Assembly (NCBI GenBank): GCA_023846275.1
Contig: JAIUJO010000235.1
Location: 446,907-510,906, forward strand
Reading direction: 5' to 3'
From: Vanilla planifolia
Lineage: Eukaryota > Streptophyta > Magnoliopsida > Asparagales > Orchidaceae
Length of the DNA: 64,000 bases
Shown here: positions 24,186 to 38,145 of the stretch, one piece after another
How positions within the stretch are numbered: the first letter of the stretch is position 1
How the letters are laid out: every line of letters begins with the position of its first letter
Notes under the pieces: model-generated
Seen by the model: the letters and a program-made list of their open reading frames with translations, nothing else
What the model was told of the DNA's origin: nothing
The model's database searches: none
Made by a program: the position numbers and the translations under genes

Positions 24186-25570
24186 TCATTCACTCAGAGA
24201 ACTACTCTTAAAACCAAGGTTAGTTTTTTGCTCTTTCTCATCATAAAATGGTCTACTAATGCTATAGAATTAATCATAACTAAGAAGCTTTGTTAAGATG
24301 TCAATTACTTGCTTCTTGTTCACAACAAATTGAATGTCTACCATATTTCATTCACATGGTCCATGATAAAATGATGCCTAACATGAATTTGTTTTGCCTC
24401 ATAGTATCAGATAAAAATTTGAGTTAGGCAAATGACACTCATACTATCATATACTATGGGGAGGTTTCACAAATGTAATCCCATATCATCTAATTTTGTT
24501 TTAAACCAAAACATTTGTACTAGAAATTCTCCCAATGCTATATATCATGCTTTATTTGTTGAAAAAACAATAGTTCCTTATTTTTCTATTAGATCATTAG
24601 TTTAGGAGGTGTCCAAAAAGTGATTAAATTCTTACCATGACTTTCTAAAGCACTATAGAGCTTACATTATCTTTGTAATTATATCCATGACAACTAAAAT
24701 TTTGGATACCAAAATCCTAATACTTATGTTCCAAGCAAGTTCTAAAAGACTTTTTTTATTATTTCTAGATGAAAGCCCTTGATGCTTGATTGAAAGTGAT
24801 CAAGACGTCCCATGCCAAAAATCATGTGATGTTACCTTATAGTCAAGAATAGAACATATCATCCCTTGGTATACCTTAAAATCTATTTTTCCTTTCTCGT
24901 GTTTATTTAAATTATGGTTGGGAGACTTGAAAGTAGAAATGGTTTCGAGGTTGTCAAGATCTATCATTTTTAACACCTCATTTATATACTTTATTTAAGA
25001 TACGATGATATGTTTCTCATCCTACTTCATATTCATTACATGAAAATAATATCCACACCCATTATGTTCATCTGAAATCCTGAAAAAATCGGCTAATTAA
25101 ATCATTCACGTATGTCAAAGTTGGCAAATCGAAATAGCATATCATCCACATATTCTTAGACTAATAGATGTTCATAAGTGTCGTTCTTAATGAAAAGTCT
25201 CATCTACATTCCCAACCTAAAATAATTTTTTAGTAGAATTCTACTTTGCTTATCATGTTAGCATCTTTGCATTTCCTTTGATTCTTTATTTCTAAAACTT
25301 CCCACGTCTTTTAAATCTAGCACATTTTTTATGCACAATTTCATCAAACATCATGTAAGTAGATTCCTTTACATTTAAGGTTTCCTTTTTATATTAGTGA
25401 TATGTGTAATTATTTGAAGAATTCCATAAGGAGATAGCCTCTAGTACTGTGGTTTCTAATCACCAATTCCTATCTAACCTAATCATGTAATACTTCTATC
25501 CATAAATGCCTAAGTTTTGAAATTTGGGTTTCTTTTATTTGAAAAGTACACGTGATATCTTATTCATAAT
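24186..25570 (-). pseudogene. Ty1/copia pol fragment A (integrase tail, RT tail, RNase H)
   Basis: Minus-strand reading, upstream to downstream, gives these marks. The integrase C-terminal region (about 25540-25290) contains KKETLNVKESTYMMFDE and IVHKKCARFKRRGKF. A short joint leads to SRFLLKNYF and VDETLFIKND of RT, then YVDD (25152-25141) and FQMNIMG. RNase H pieces follow: GTIVFSTNKA near 24570, and MSVICLTQ with IHVRHHFIMDHV at 24440-24350. About 700 bp normally found between integrase and this part of RT is missing. The element is therefore an internal-deletion derivative as well as a stop-ridden pseudogene. It is flanked by U1 and V2. Confidence 0.85.
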
Positions 25571-25639
25571 TGGTTTGATAGAAATCTATTTACCCATTGA
25601 GATAAATAGAATGGCTTGAATTATTAAGATATTATGATT

Positions 25640-26640
25640 TGAAGCTTTTATTTCACCAAAGGAAAATAGATTACTTACAAGATAGCTTTGTCACTATCAT
25701 TGGTAAATATTGGATCATGTATTTTGTTTTTCAATCATAATACATTTTTTCCTATACTACTTACATATGTAAATATGTTGAAAGAAACATGGTGTTGCAT
25801 CCAAATGTCTTTCATGATGAAAGGCCAACGGTGTTCTTAAATTGGGAAATCAAGAAAATAATGAAGAAGAGCATCTCATTGTTAACGTACAATCGATAAG
25901 TTATATTAACTAGTTGCTAACTAGAAAGTAGAGAAAGAGATGCATTGGAGGCATCCCAACATTTTTTTTAAATTGAATGTTGAAATTCATATATGGTTGA
26001 AAGTTTTACAATATATCCAAAAGCCTTTATGATTTATTTAATATTTTTTTAATTAATGGAACTTTATTTTGAACATAATGAAATGTGATTTTAATATAGA
26101 TATTTTTATATAAGACCACAAAGACTATTATTTTAATGAACTAATAATGTGGATGAGAAGTCCAACATGGTAGAACAAATGAAAAAGAACCCTAAATAAT
26201 AATTCCACTTGAATTGGAAGTGGAATTCCTAAAAGGAAATAAAATAAATATTAAAATAATATCAAATTAATTGCATTGGAATTGTTATAAAAAATAATAA
26301 TAGCACCAAATAATGTCAAAATATATGAATTTTTTACTTAAATAAGTAGCACTTGGAGTATTTTTTTACAAAATTTGTCAAAATGTTCTTGGAAGTCATT
26401 TGTAATAAAATGTGCAAGAAATAAAAATATTTAGAAGGTTTTATCTTAAGGGATCTCTAGGAAAAAATATATGTACTAGATGAGGAGAATTATAAGGGGA
26501 ATGCAACTGATAATAAAGATATTCTAGTTGGAAGTGAAACAAAAAACTATTGTAAAGGGTAAAAATAAGGAGACAAATCAGATAGTTGTAGAAGTGCCGT
26601 TAAGGAAGTGGAGGGACCAAATTTAATGGAATCATTATAG
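25640..26640 (-). repeat. Repeat V, copy 2
   Basis: It matches V1 and V3 (for example CTTACAAGATAG at 25676, and GAAGTGCCGTTAAGGAAG at 26591). The minus strand has CTTATATAAAAATAT around 26117-26101, a strong TATA-like box. That supports V being an LTR promoter region read leftwards. Here V is joined to the integrase end of copia fragment A, with no gag between. Confidence 0.6.
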
Positions 26641-27230
26641 GAGGCTTTTTGAAGGAAGAAAAGTGATCCTCCTCCTAAAGATGGATTTAATTTTCAAAAA
26701 ACTTTAATAAGGATTGGAGTCAATGTGTATGTCACATAAGACTTTTAATGTTGTTAATTATTCTTTCTCTAGAAAAGTACATTCTAAGAGGAGTTTTAAG
26801 ATGGTAAAGCTTTGAGGCAAATGAAAACCTACTATTGCTAGTGGATACCAACTGATCTCATAAATGGATGGAATGGTCCAACAATGTTATATAACGTAGA
26901 TAATGTCACTATCAAATTATATACGATAATGTTTTGTTCCTTTCATAGCAAGTGTTCTTTGTTTGATGATAAAAAAAAGTTTTTAAGAAAGAAGGTGATT
27001 CTCCTCACAATGATAGATTTAAAATTTAAAAAAACTTGTGAATAATCGAAGTCCATATGAACGTCACATAAGACATTTAATATTCGTAATGATACTTTCA
27101 CAAATAAAGTAAAATTTTGCAGGAGTTTTGGAATGATAAAGCCATGAGGCAAATAAGAACTATTAATACAATTGAATAAAAAATGATCCCATAAATGCAT
27201 GTAATAGTTTGATGATCATATCATGGAATA
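26640..27230. repeat. Tandem duplication of about 330 bp
   Basis: Unit 1 (about 26640-26900) and unit 2 (about 26965-27230) share a long run of landmarks at a near-constant offset of about 328. These include GTGATCCTCCTC / GTGATTCTCCTC, GTCACATAAGAC(T/A)TTTAAT, GGAGTTTT(A/G)(A/G)(G/A)ATG and TGATC(T/C)CATAAATG. The units are clearly diverged, so the duplication is old. V1 and V3 do not show two copies. Confidence 0.75.
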
Positions 27231-28249
27231 TTGGATGGTTTTTGAATGTATTAACTCTTAATTATGATTCCTTACTTGATGGTAACAAAATCTAAGAATT
27301 ATTAATAGAATTGTTTGAGAGAATTTTTAATGTTTAGATAACTAATGCTCATGAAGATTATCTCGATTATAATTTTAAATAACAAAAGAATATATTTTTA
27401 AAATAATTTTAGCTATTTTAATTTTTCTTAGAATATTAAGCTTGATTAAAATCATTCAAATGAGGTACCAAAATTAAATTTTATTTAAATTAGTTAGAAA
27501 ATTATTATGATTTCAAAAATCTTGAACTTGTCTTGATTGTCAAAATAATTGTTTTATTTATGATCATATAATTGGAAATCTTATTTCAATAACTTATTAC
27601 AAAATGTATATTTTAAATATAATAATTAATAAATACAAAAATAATAATTTAATTAAAATAATGAAATTTTGATAAACCTAGTGCTAATAAGAACCAAAAC
27701 TCTTAGGTTAGAGCATAATACAATGATTTATTTAGCTACACTTATAGTGTCATGAAAAAAACTCCCAAAATTAACAGAAAAGTTTGCGTTGATTCATATC
27801 TCAAGAATCTTAACATAGTTCATTTTTTTTAGCAAAGTAGGGGGTAAGCATCCCTAAAATATACAAAATACATAATGTATGAAAACTAACATAAATACAT
27901 AATAGTCCATCATTCAAATAATGTTGTTCTAAAATTTGCTTCAGTTTCATGCAAATGTACTCAAGATTGACAAATTGATTTCTACCATCCAATTCAACAA
28001 TTACATGGTCGAATAATCCTAACATCATTTATCATTTTAAAACACTTATTTTCATCCATCATTAAGTCACCAAATTTGGTGATCTCCAAGTAAACTTTTT
28101 ATGTGCTCATACAAACAAAATCTAGCTATCAAATCACAATTCAAATCAAATTGTCAAAATAACATCTTAATTTCCAAATAGTATTGATTTAATCATATCA
28201 ATCCAATCATGAAGTTTTCAAGATCCAATGGTCTAGGAGCCTTTCGTTC
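27231..28249. other. Unassigned sequence with a 72-codon minus-strand frame
   Basis: Most is AT-rich and silent. The minus-strand frame 28028-27810 starts MLGLFDHVIVELDGRNQFVNLE and continues ICMKLKQILEQHYLND, which has a protein-like composition in its first half. It then becomes hydrophobic low-complexity sequence. I do not recognise the family. It could be a retroelement gag remnant or chance. Confidence 0.3.
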
Positions 28250-29110
28250 GTCTAGCTCCAATGTAATGGCTCTTTTAGCCATTGAATTGAGCAATTAAAA
28301 TTCTTATAACTCATTAGTTAATATTGTATGATGGACATTGTAATTAAATTAGTAACAACTAAATGGTTAGTTTAGCTATTATTTTGAGTCATTAGAAAAT
28401 GCTCATAAATATGTGAATTATTGATCAAAATTGTTTGTTAAAAGTTTTACAAAATAAGGAAAAAATTTTAAAGTAATGAATTTTTTGCTTTTTGTAGTTG
28501 GTGTTTTACGTCACTTCCTTATGCTACATCCTTCATTCTTTGAACAAATAATTTATAGATTCTTCTCAACCAAGCTAACTTATTAATTTTTTTATTAGAT
28601 TTAAATAAAATACTTGAGCCTTACTAAGCTTTCATCAAGCATAAGATTTTTATTTGTATTAACATCAATTTCAGTTTCACAAAATTATTTTATTATATTG
28701 CTAATATTTTCATTGAAACATCGTAGTAATTTTTTTTGTTTTTTAACTATGGATATTTGACCTACTCATCTTTTGGCATAAGCATTTATATAAGTTATGT
28801 TTTTGCTTGGCTTTTGTTGAGGGTGATATGTTGGCTTGTTTTTAAGTTAAGCTATGAAAATTTTTTTTTCTACATTTTATATTGTTGTTGATTTATTATT
28901 TTCACAATTTTGATAAATTTTTATTATGAAAAGGGAGTTAATGTATTCCAAAATAAAATAAACATTTGCTGAAAATCACTTTTAAATTTATGTGATGATT
29001 ATTAACAAAAGCATTTTCTTTAAATATTCTCTAAGGATCCAAAATTTTTATTCTTAATAAGTTGCCCACTTGTGAACTCTATTGAACCAAACCTCAATTG
29101 GTATTTGGGA
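28250..29110 (+). repeat. Repeat S, copy 2 (probable LTR, plus orientation)
   Basis: It matches S1. Landmarks are GTAACAACTAAATGG (28350), CATAAATATGTGAATT (28404, TATA-like), CACTTCCTTATGCTACATCC (28514), and a tail with AAAATCACTTTTAAATTTATG (28972) and CCAAAATTTTTATTCTTAA (29039). This copy stands alone, with no recognisable pol next to it, so it may be a solo LTR or an LTR with a lost interior. Confidence 0.55.
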
Positions 29111-32100
29111 GAAATCACTTGCTATTTTTATCTAGTTCTTATGCCACTTGTGACCTACTATTTTTACATTAAATGTATTCTTTAGAAAATTAGATTCTAT
29201 AATATGAAAAATTAAATTGAAAAATTATTATCTATTTTAGAGTTGTGTTATGAAAACGTATATGTCCTGAAAGACGTGAAACACTAAATTAAATATTATA
29301 AACATAAGCATCGCAAATTATACCTTAGTTACATTGATTTTTATTATACTCAATCCATAAATGGTTCGTGTCACACATGAATTTATTAAATTACTTAATC
29401 CACTATCAAAATCAAATTGATTATTATATGTAATACCTCAATATGTTTGACATTAGTTTTTTTAAGGAGATATAATTTTTATTAATGAGAACTTTGTTGT
29501 TTACATGGGATTATCTTTCTTAAATTTACAAATATTAATCCTATTACACATTTTAGTCCCATTTCAATAAACATCTTTTAATCCATTCAAGTTAAAGAAT
29601 CTCAAACATGTCATATTGCTATTAACTATTGAAATTATAGTACAATCTATTTTGTGCGATGGATTTATAATGTGAAACAGCTTAATTGTACTGAGTAAGT
29701 GCTTGGCATTTTGGTCTTCAAAGTTCTATCACTTAAAATATCCATCTTATTATACAATACTTCATCTTTACATTTCATTAATGATAAGTTCAAATATGAA
29801 GTTTTGAATTTCTTTTATACAAATACAAATTTGAAGAAGTTTTTAAAATTTATCCATCAAAATTAAGTCTAAGTGAATGTAAATAACTTCTTAATAATAC
29901 ACTAATTCTACTTCTTAATAAAATAATAAAGCTATTAAACATTACCTTTTTGAAACATATATGCCTATGTTTATCTATCATAAGTTTAATATAACTAAAG
30001 CATTTAAAGAAAAATAAGGTGAATTTGTGTTACTCCAAAAAATGTTCTTACCATGATGTCAAATATAGCATTAAGAATAATTTCTATTTTCCTATTTATA
30101 TGAATTTAGTTTGATAAAGCACATAGTCACATCTTCAAAATAAATGTTGAACTCAGTGAAACATCCTAAATGTATAAATACAGAAAGTATGAATTTTCTT
30201 AGTAGGGCTAACTAATATATGAAAAATTGCATTACAAGATTAATAATGATCTTTTCTTAGTTTTTTTCATTTGTAATTTTTATTCTTTTACAATGGCTTA
30301 TGTATTAGGAATTTTTTGATACATGAAGGTTCGCATTTTGATAAATGAATTCCTACTATCAAAATGCAAAAAACTTGTTTGAATGAAAATATAAAATTTT
30401 TATTAAAATAATTGATTTCTCTATCATTAAAATATTGGGTACAAGCAAGCAATTAGAGGGGACCACAAAGATTGTCTGTCCTTCCTCTTCTTTTATTCTT
30501 TATCAACCTTTTTTTATCATTATGGCATAAGGGTAATATCTAAATTAAGTAGGAGGGTCTCCATTCTACCTTTTTCTTAATAATTTTTGTTCTCATATAT
30601 ATCTCTAGTAAAAAATTTATCATGCTTTTATATATATATATAATTAACATGATATTATTTTATTATTGATAAACAATATGTTTTGTTATTTTAATTTATT
30701 TTCATTTGTATTTTTTTGTTTTTTCTATATATGTTCAGTGTTACATGACAAATTGTATACAATATTTTGATGATTGGCACACATTTAGCAGCATCTAATT
30801 TTTTAATTTTGTTGAAGTCACAGAAACTTTGGTTTCGTAAAACATGTTTTGTTGTAACATTTTATTTATTTTGTGTTATGAATCTATTTGTAATATTATA
30901 TGTTTTGGGTTTCAATTTTATTTATTTTCTTTATTTTTTTTGTTTTTTATTTTATTTGTAACAATGTCGGAATTTTTTTCATATGTTATACAATCTGAAC
31001 GCTATATATGTTTAAGAAATTTGACAAATTTTTAAGTTTTATTATTTTATATTTTCATAATTATCACAACATTTTTTCCTAGTTCTCTTTAAACTATATT
31101 TATCATTTCCTTCACAATGTTGATTAGTTGGATGTTTTAATAAAACCTTAATTCTTTTTTCTTTACATAATAAATCAACTTATATTGACACATTCAAAGA
31201 CATGCCTAATTGGCAAAAACATTATAAACTAGATATTGAAATAGATCAAATGCTGAGAGGTTGTAAATTAAATATCATAATATAAATAGCAAATAAATAC
31301 CATTTAAATAAAAATTTTGTAATGCATGAAAATGCTAAATCATCATGAAATAAGTATACCAATACTTTAAAACAATTGGTATAATACATTAAAAAATGTT
31401 GAGGTAATTAAATGAAGAAAAATTTTTCAATATAAAAAAATAAAAGAGTTACTAAATATAAAAACCATTAAAAATGACTTTAATGTAAATATTTTGAAAC
31501 AATTAAAAGATATGTGGTTGTTAAAAAAATTTAATATTTAAAAGTTTAATCATTATGTTCAATATATCAGGTAGTTGCAACAAAATTTGGTGAAGAACAA
31601 ACAAACTTAAATAAAATAATATAAAATAATTATATAAATAGTAAAAAAAAGTTAAATGTTATAAAAATTTAGGCAAAATGTTTAATAAAATTTCAAAAAG
31701 ATTTAAAATAATGTAAATAAAATGTGATGAAAATATTCTTATTAATTAAAATTTAATTTCATTGTTACTATATAAAAAGATAAAAAAAGGAAATTATATT
31801 ATCAAATAATTTATGTGTCCAAAACAATATTGACATTATGTCAATAAAATAATATATTAAAATATAACTTTATATCATTAATATTTATTAGTTTCTAGTA
31901 ATCTCTATTATATATGTAGTTAAGTGTTAACTTTTTTTTACATATAAATATCAAATTTTAAAACATTACTAGTCATCATAAAAATTTTCCATTAGTGCAT
32001 GTGTTATAAATGGCATTTTACAAATGAGAAAGTCACACATGTTAAACGATCTGCATCCAAAGAATAAATATTTAAAAATACAATGTCAAAAGTTATAAAA

Positions 32101-32925
32101 ATATAAAGACACACAAAACAAATTTATTTTATGAAACTTTTAAAAAATACTATAAGTAAATATAATATTAAAAAATAATTTTAAAAATTTTAAAAATTAA
32201 AAAAAATTAAAAATAATATAATTTATTTAAAAAATTAATTTTTGGAATGATTTTCATAATTTTTCGAAACAAAAAAATTTTAAATTTTTTTTTTATATTA
32301 AATATATAAATAAAAAGCTTTTGTTGATTTAAAACATTTTGATATTTTGATCCAAGCAAAACAATTTAAAAGATTAAATACGTGAAGAATAATGGTGTAA
32401 CATAACTTAAATAATTTAAAGCTTTGTCAAATCGTGGCAGTTAAAATAGAAATATAATAAAAGTTTAAAATATGTCAATTATCTGAACGATATAATATTG
32501 AAAGAATTTTTCATTGTATGAATTTTTTTAAAATAAAATATTATTTTATAAATAAATAAGATAAGCAATAAGAATAATATTTTGAAAAAGAGTTTTGCTT
32601 TTGCCAGAGTCTAATAAATAAGCAATTAATATTAAAAATATTTGTAATTTGAAGAGTAGTTGGCTAAATAAAACATGATAAGTTGAAATATGACATACAA
32701 AAAAATGACACATCATAATTATATAAATAGTTTTAAAATATTTTATATATTTAGATGGTATATCATAAAGTTGGACGATAACATAATAAAAGAATCTTGT
32801 TATTCAGATTAAAGGATAATAAGCTTAAAAATATATAAATATATTTGGAACTATTAAAAACTTAGTTAACAAAGTTATCCTAAAAAATGAAAAAAAAATT
32901 GAAAATTGAAAAAAAAAATCAATTG
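29111..32925. other. AT-rich DNA, no recognisable feature
   Basis: Nearly 4 kb with no retroelement motif that I can support. It contains a TA microsatellite around 30631-30643 and poly(T)-rich open frames near 30767-31035 that are low complexity. The AT content rises further towards the assembly gap. Confidence 0.55.
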
Positions 32926-33641
32926 NNNNNNNNNNNNNNNNNNNNNNNNNNNNNNNNNNNNNNNNNNNNNNNNNNNNNNNNNNNNNNNNNNNNNNNNNNN
33001 NNNNNNNNNNNNNNNNNNNNNNNNNNNNNNNNNNNNNNNNNNNNNNNNNNNNNNNNNNNNNNNNNNNNNNNNNNNNNNNNNNNNNNNNNNNNNNNNNNNN
33101 NNNNNNNNNNNNNNNNNNNNNNNNNNNNNNNNNNNNNNNNNNNNNNNNNNNNNNNNNNNNNNNNNNNNNNNNNNNNNNNNNNNNNNNNNNNNNNNNNNNN
33201 NNNNNNNNNNNNNNNNNNNNNNNNNNNNNNNNNNNNNNNNNNNNNNNNNNNNNNNNNNNNNNNNNNNNNNNNNNNNNNNNNNNNNNNNNNNNNNNNNNNN
33301 NNNNNNNNNNNNNNNNNNNNNNNNNNNNNNNNNNNNNNNNNNNNNNNNNNNNNNNNNNNNNNNNNNNNNNNNNNNNNNNNNNNNNNNNNNNNNNNNNNNN
33401 NNNNNNNNNNNNNNNNNNNNNNNNNNNNNNNNNNNNNNNNNNNNNNNNNNNNNNNNNNNNNNNNNNNNNNNNNNNNNNNNNNNNNNNNNNNNNNNNNNNN
33501 NNNNNNNNNNNNNNNNNNNNNNNNNNNNNNNNNNNNNNNNNNNNNNNNNNNNNNNNNNNNNNNNNNNNNNNNNNNNNNNNNNNNNNNNNNNNNNNNNNNN
33601 NNNNNNNNNNNNNNNNNNNNNNNNNNNNNNNNNNNNNNNNN
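32926..33641. other. Assembly gap (716 N)
   Basis: A run of N. The flanking bases are A/T homopolymer-rich on the left. Any reading frame crossing it is meaningless. The gap size may be an estimate. Confidence 1.
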
Positions 33642-34739
33642 ACCATGGTATGCAAATGTATAAATGATAAATACTAACAATGTAAAATATCTTAAGAGGT
33701 CAAAGTTTCAAGAAAATAATCAATAGAAAACCTTTTCCAAAAAATTTGAATGTTAAAATTAATAATTCTAGTTGGAAGGAAATATTTATAATAAAAAATT
33801 ATTTAGTGGAAATATTTGATTAGGACATATTAAAGAGAAATATCTAAAAATTACTAACAATTTTAACAAAATATATGAAATCGTCATTTGAATGGTTTAA
33901 TGACATCATAGAAATTTTTTTGTTATTTCAAATTGAGGTCAACAAAAAACATTTTTAATAATATAAGCTCGATAAAACTTTTAAAAATAATGTGATAAGA
34001 GAATTAGTATAATAAAATAAAGGAAAACATTCACAAAAGACATTATCTATATAATAGATAATTATCACATAGAATAACATTCATGATAGTTAAAAATGGA
34101 TAAAACATAAACAAATTATAAAACTATTATCATAATAAAATATTAAAAAATTTCAAAGCATTGCCTAAAATCTAAATGATTAGTTATCTAAAAATACAAA
34201 AGAATAAAAACTATCTACATCAAAATAAAATTTACCTAATTGCAAAAATGGAAAAAAGAAAGCAATAACTTTATAATGACGTCTAATATGTGAAGAACAA
34301 ACTTATAATAATTCCACTATACGATATCAATTTATCAAATATTCACATCTTGTTGAGATGTATTTTAAAAAGAATAAAACAATTTCAATGCAAACAATAT
34401 TAAAGTTATTCAAAGCATATAATTATTCAACTCTTTTAATATTTTGAGAATAGAGGATGCCTTAATTAAATTAAAAATAGTAAAAACTAGTTTAATAAAT
34501 AAATTCAAGGAATATCTCTAAATCTTGATTTTTGGAAGACTTATGCATAATTAACTATTAAAAAATTTGAATTATTTAAGAGTATAAATCAATTAATATG
34601 ATAATTTGTTTAAAAGTTTTAGAATTATATAAGAAAATAAGGAAAAAATTTTCTTATAATAGTCAAAATGTATTATCTTTCATCTAAAATAAAATATTAA
34701 AACACCACAAGTACATAGCAAATTATTTAAATGAAAAAT
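33642..34739. other. AT-rich DNA, no recognisable feature
   Basis: No motif seen. By position this could correspond to the stretch left of U1 (about 21800-22860), but I could not align the two by eye. Confidence 0.5.
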
Positions 34740-36053
34740 TCTTAGCTATGAATATGTTAAGAAAATTGGTTCAACTGGACAAAAGAATTAAGAACACTCG
34801 ACTTAAAATTCCTTTTTCAAACATCTCGCAACATTCAAACTCAATGCTACTGATTTTCAAAAACTATGTAAGAATTCTTGATTGGTTAATAAAATTTTTG
34901 AAGTTAGAATAATGCGATAAGAGAATTTCATAACATCAAAAAGTTTTAGTGGCTCGATTGTATAATTCAACATAATAATCATATGTTTTGATATCCATTT
35001 ATGGTCAATCCAATTGTTACAAAAGAATGTTAGTATACCATATGAATTAAATCAATTCCTTATGGTAAGTAAATGTGAGTTGATCATAGATTCCAATAAA
35101 TTTTTTGTCCCATAAAATTTTTTTAATTTTACATAAGTCTACATGAATAAGATACTTACATGGTCTAAACTAATATTGTATACTATATTATTTGTTTATG
35201 ACTTAATTACTCTGAGAACATCTCCATTATAAATTTCATAATGTTTATTATTCCATTGTGTATTATATGATGGAGATATACAACATTTTCAAAAGTTTAA
35301 TTTTAATTTGAATGATTTTACTATAAGTTGTAAGTTAACCATACTAGTTGATTTGTTTGAGTTTTCCATAAACCGTTTTTATGGAATGGTTTTTCTCTAA
35401 TTGAATAGTTTGATCATATTATTTTAATATTTGTTAGTAATTGTTGCATCCAGTTTTACTAGATCCACTTTTTAGCTCAGATCAAATAGTTTAGTTTTCA
35501 ATTGGACTATTTTCTCCAATAACTAATCATATTGTATAGAATATGATCATGTGGTGCATTTAGTTATGCAAAAGTTTTCATTTCAAATTTGAAAAATTAT
35601 GTATAGCGTAGTTGAGCCATAAGTTTCATTAATTTAAGGATAAGAAAATTGTCTTACTCAAAAAAATACACTTAGTTTCTTGACCATATAATTATCTTTT
35701 CAATCATTATTTGACAAATGGTTACATCTACATATTTTATCAATTGAGAAGTCTTGCAATATTGATCTCTTTCCAATGTTGTTCACCATCATACCTAGAA
35801 GCAAAGCTTGATTATCTATGAGTATGATACTAAATTAGGTTGTTATTATCAAAATAATTTACATAATTACTTATTAGACGAATAAAATATTTTTTTATCA
35901 TAAGTTACACTCTAATTTTATCATAAAGTTATTGATTCTAGTGCAAGAAAGCATTGGCTAAATATTATTAAGTAAAGCTAGATTTGCAAGTAATAAAAGC
36001 ACATAGTTGTGGCCCCCTTCACTGAAGGAACTGCCCCTAGAACAAAGGTTAAT
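34740..36053 (-). repeat. Repeat U, copy 2
   Basis: Homologous to U1 in the same orientation. Shared runs are ACCATATGAATTAAAT (35038), GTAAGTAAATGTGAGTTGATC (35065), AACTAATCATATTGTA (35521) and AGTAATAAAAGCACAT (35989). Its right end continues into copia RNase H in U1, but here it is cut by the solo LTR. The copia sequence resumes at about 39080. Confidence 0.65.
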
Positions 36054-36055
36054 GT
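36048..36055. repeat. Left copy of the insertion-site duplication of the solo LTR
   Basis: GTTAATGT occurs here and again at 39072-39079, at the two edges of the GC-rich insert. Gypsy integrase normally makes a 5-bp duplication, so part of the 8-base identity may be LTR end or chance. Confidence 0.6.
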
Positions 36056-36456
36056 GTTATACCCAGTAAAATATTATAGGTTTAATCTTCAATAATTCAA
36101 TTGTGGCTTGGATGATTTCAGATCGACAGTAGAATGAGCCAGGAACTCAATTGGAGGCTATTGGAATTTCTGAAATTTTCTGGGGATTTTTCGGAGCACC
36201 GAGATTTTTTTTAAAAACCGGAATTTGGATTTTTTTTTCTTTTACCGTGCATGAACCGGACCAGAGCGGTTCAGCGAAGGCAAAGCGGTTCGCCGAGGTG
36301 CGTTTGCGCGTGTGTTTGGATAAGCCGTGGATAAGCGGATCGGACGGGCGAGATCAGCGGTGGAGATTAACCGGCTGATCGGGTGTTAAGCGGCGTTTTT
36401 GGAAGGTCAACCGGCGCTTAATGGGTCTTAACGGGTTATTACCGGTTTAAGCTGGG

Positions 36457-36463
36457 TATTTAA
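36457..36463 (+). promoter_or_regulatory. TATA-like box of the solo LTR
   Basis: TATTTAA in the context GCTGGGTATTTAACC, about 400 bases into the LTR and followed by a G/C-rich leader with GTTAGGGTT. This is where a gypsy LTR promoter is expected. Activity is not shown. Confidence 0.45.
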
Positions 36464-37952
36464 CCTAAACTGTTCGGCTGTTAGGGTTCGGACGGCGGCT
36501 AGAGGCGAAGTGTTCGCGGCGAACGGCGGTACTTTCCGACAGCCTTCCAATGGGCTTTTGGTAACCGGAGGTTCGCGGGACAGAGGCGAGCATTTTGGTA
36601 CCGGTTTCGTTCGGCGAGGAGCTGCAGTTGATCGCGTGCGAGCTTCACCGTCGCCGGCGAGCAAAGGTAGGAAATTCAGATTAAAGTAGTTATTTAACAA
36701 ATTAAAAATATGGATTATTTTGCAAATAGCTACTTGAGCATGCGGATATAGGTTTTTTTGGAATTGATTAATGCAATTTATTGAATTTAGCATTTTAGGG
36801 TTTCTTTTTTATGGAGAAGAATATATAAAATTTCTGTCGAATTGGAATTTCTGTGCATAGAAGCATGCCTTAGGTTTCGATATTATCATATTGCCATTAT
36901 TCAGGTTATCTGAATGCTAGAATGATTTTAATTTCATGAATTGGCATAGTTGGATCGGACAACACTTCGGCGAAAATTTTTGCATGGACATTTAGCTTCG
37001 CAACTTGATTATATGGAAATTTTTAGGCTAGTACGAGCTTTAGGCTAGCGTTCCCTTGCGTTCGGTCGCCGGAAATCGACGGGAAAAACAGAGATTTCCG
37101 GAATGTCGACGGTTAGAATTTTCGCGGGCGACGGGCGAAGGAAGTGGATGAATTAGGGCTAATTAGGGATTAGTTTGATTATTAAGTCAATAATTATTTT
37201 AATTATTAATATTTATATGTTAAGCGTCGGCCCGAATTCGGATTATTAACTTCGGCCGGCGGGGTTCTCGGCTCAACGCGTAAGGGTTCCGAACCGGCGA
37301 CGAGAACCTGTTCAGGGGAAGTGCGGCGCGGATGAGAGAGAAGCGGAAGAAAAAAAAAAAAAAATTTAATTCGGAAATTAATCCGAATTTTCGGAAAAAG
37401 GATATGCGGATTTTAAATTCGGAAATTTATTCCGAATTTCGGAAAATGGATAAAGGGCAGAAATTGATTTTGGAAATTAAAATTTCCTGAAGTGAGGAAG
37501 AGGTGATTTTTGGAAATCACGTAGCCAAGTTGAAATTGACTGTTGGAAATTACCCATAAATTCAGTGCAGCTGGATTAGTTGGAAGGAAGTGTGACACTT
37601 GGGTGCTACCAGAATAGTTAGAATTTTGGTACAGTTTGTGTTGCTTGGATGACAATGACATGGATTGAGTCAGGTTACTCAGTGTTGGCATATTTCATGG
37701 ATTGGCATATTGGACCGGACTACTATAGGCCCTATATGATGTTTTAGGATAGTTGTGGTAGGTAACTGTGCAGTACAGGCTTAGCTTCCACAGTATACAT
37801 GTGGACTGGTATGCGCCTTGTTGTATCTGGACACATGTTGCCGAATCTTGGAGTTAGAGCTTGGCAATGACTGTAGGGGCGTGGCTTCTATGGAAATTGT
37901 TGGGAGAGGACTTCTTGGGACGGTGGCTGAGTCGATCTCTTCTGGTCCATGA

Positions 37953-38050
37953 GTGTAGGCCTGCGCGCGTGAGAGTGGCAGTGGCAGGGGTGACTCGCCG
38001 TGGCTAGTCAAGTGTGTAGGCCTGCGTGCCTGAGGGTGGCAGGGGTGTCT
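37953..38050 (+). repeat. 61-bp tandem repeat inside the solo LTR
   Basis: GTGTAGGCCTGCG starts at 37953 and again at 38014. Both are followed by a TGAG(A/G)GTGGCA segment and then TGGCTAG. The second unit is shorter. Confidence 0.75.
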
Positions 38051-38145
38051 CACGTTGGCTAGAGATCTATGTGACTGGTTCTGTCTATAGTCTCCAGAAG
38101 ATTGATTGACGAGAGACGCTGCGGTGTCGGGTGCTAGGCGTTGTG

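Noticed and set aside
30767-31035. Two overlapping hydrophobic plus-strand frames that look like membrane segments
   Set aside because: The phenylalanine and leucine content comes from T-rich low-complexity DNA; no conserved feature.
32825-33680. Four long open frames of 253-276 codons on both strands
   Set aside because: They consist almost entirely of N from the assembly gap; only a few terminal codons are real.
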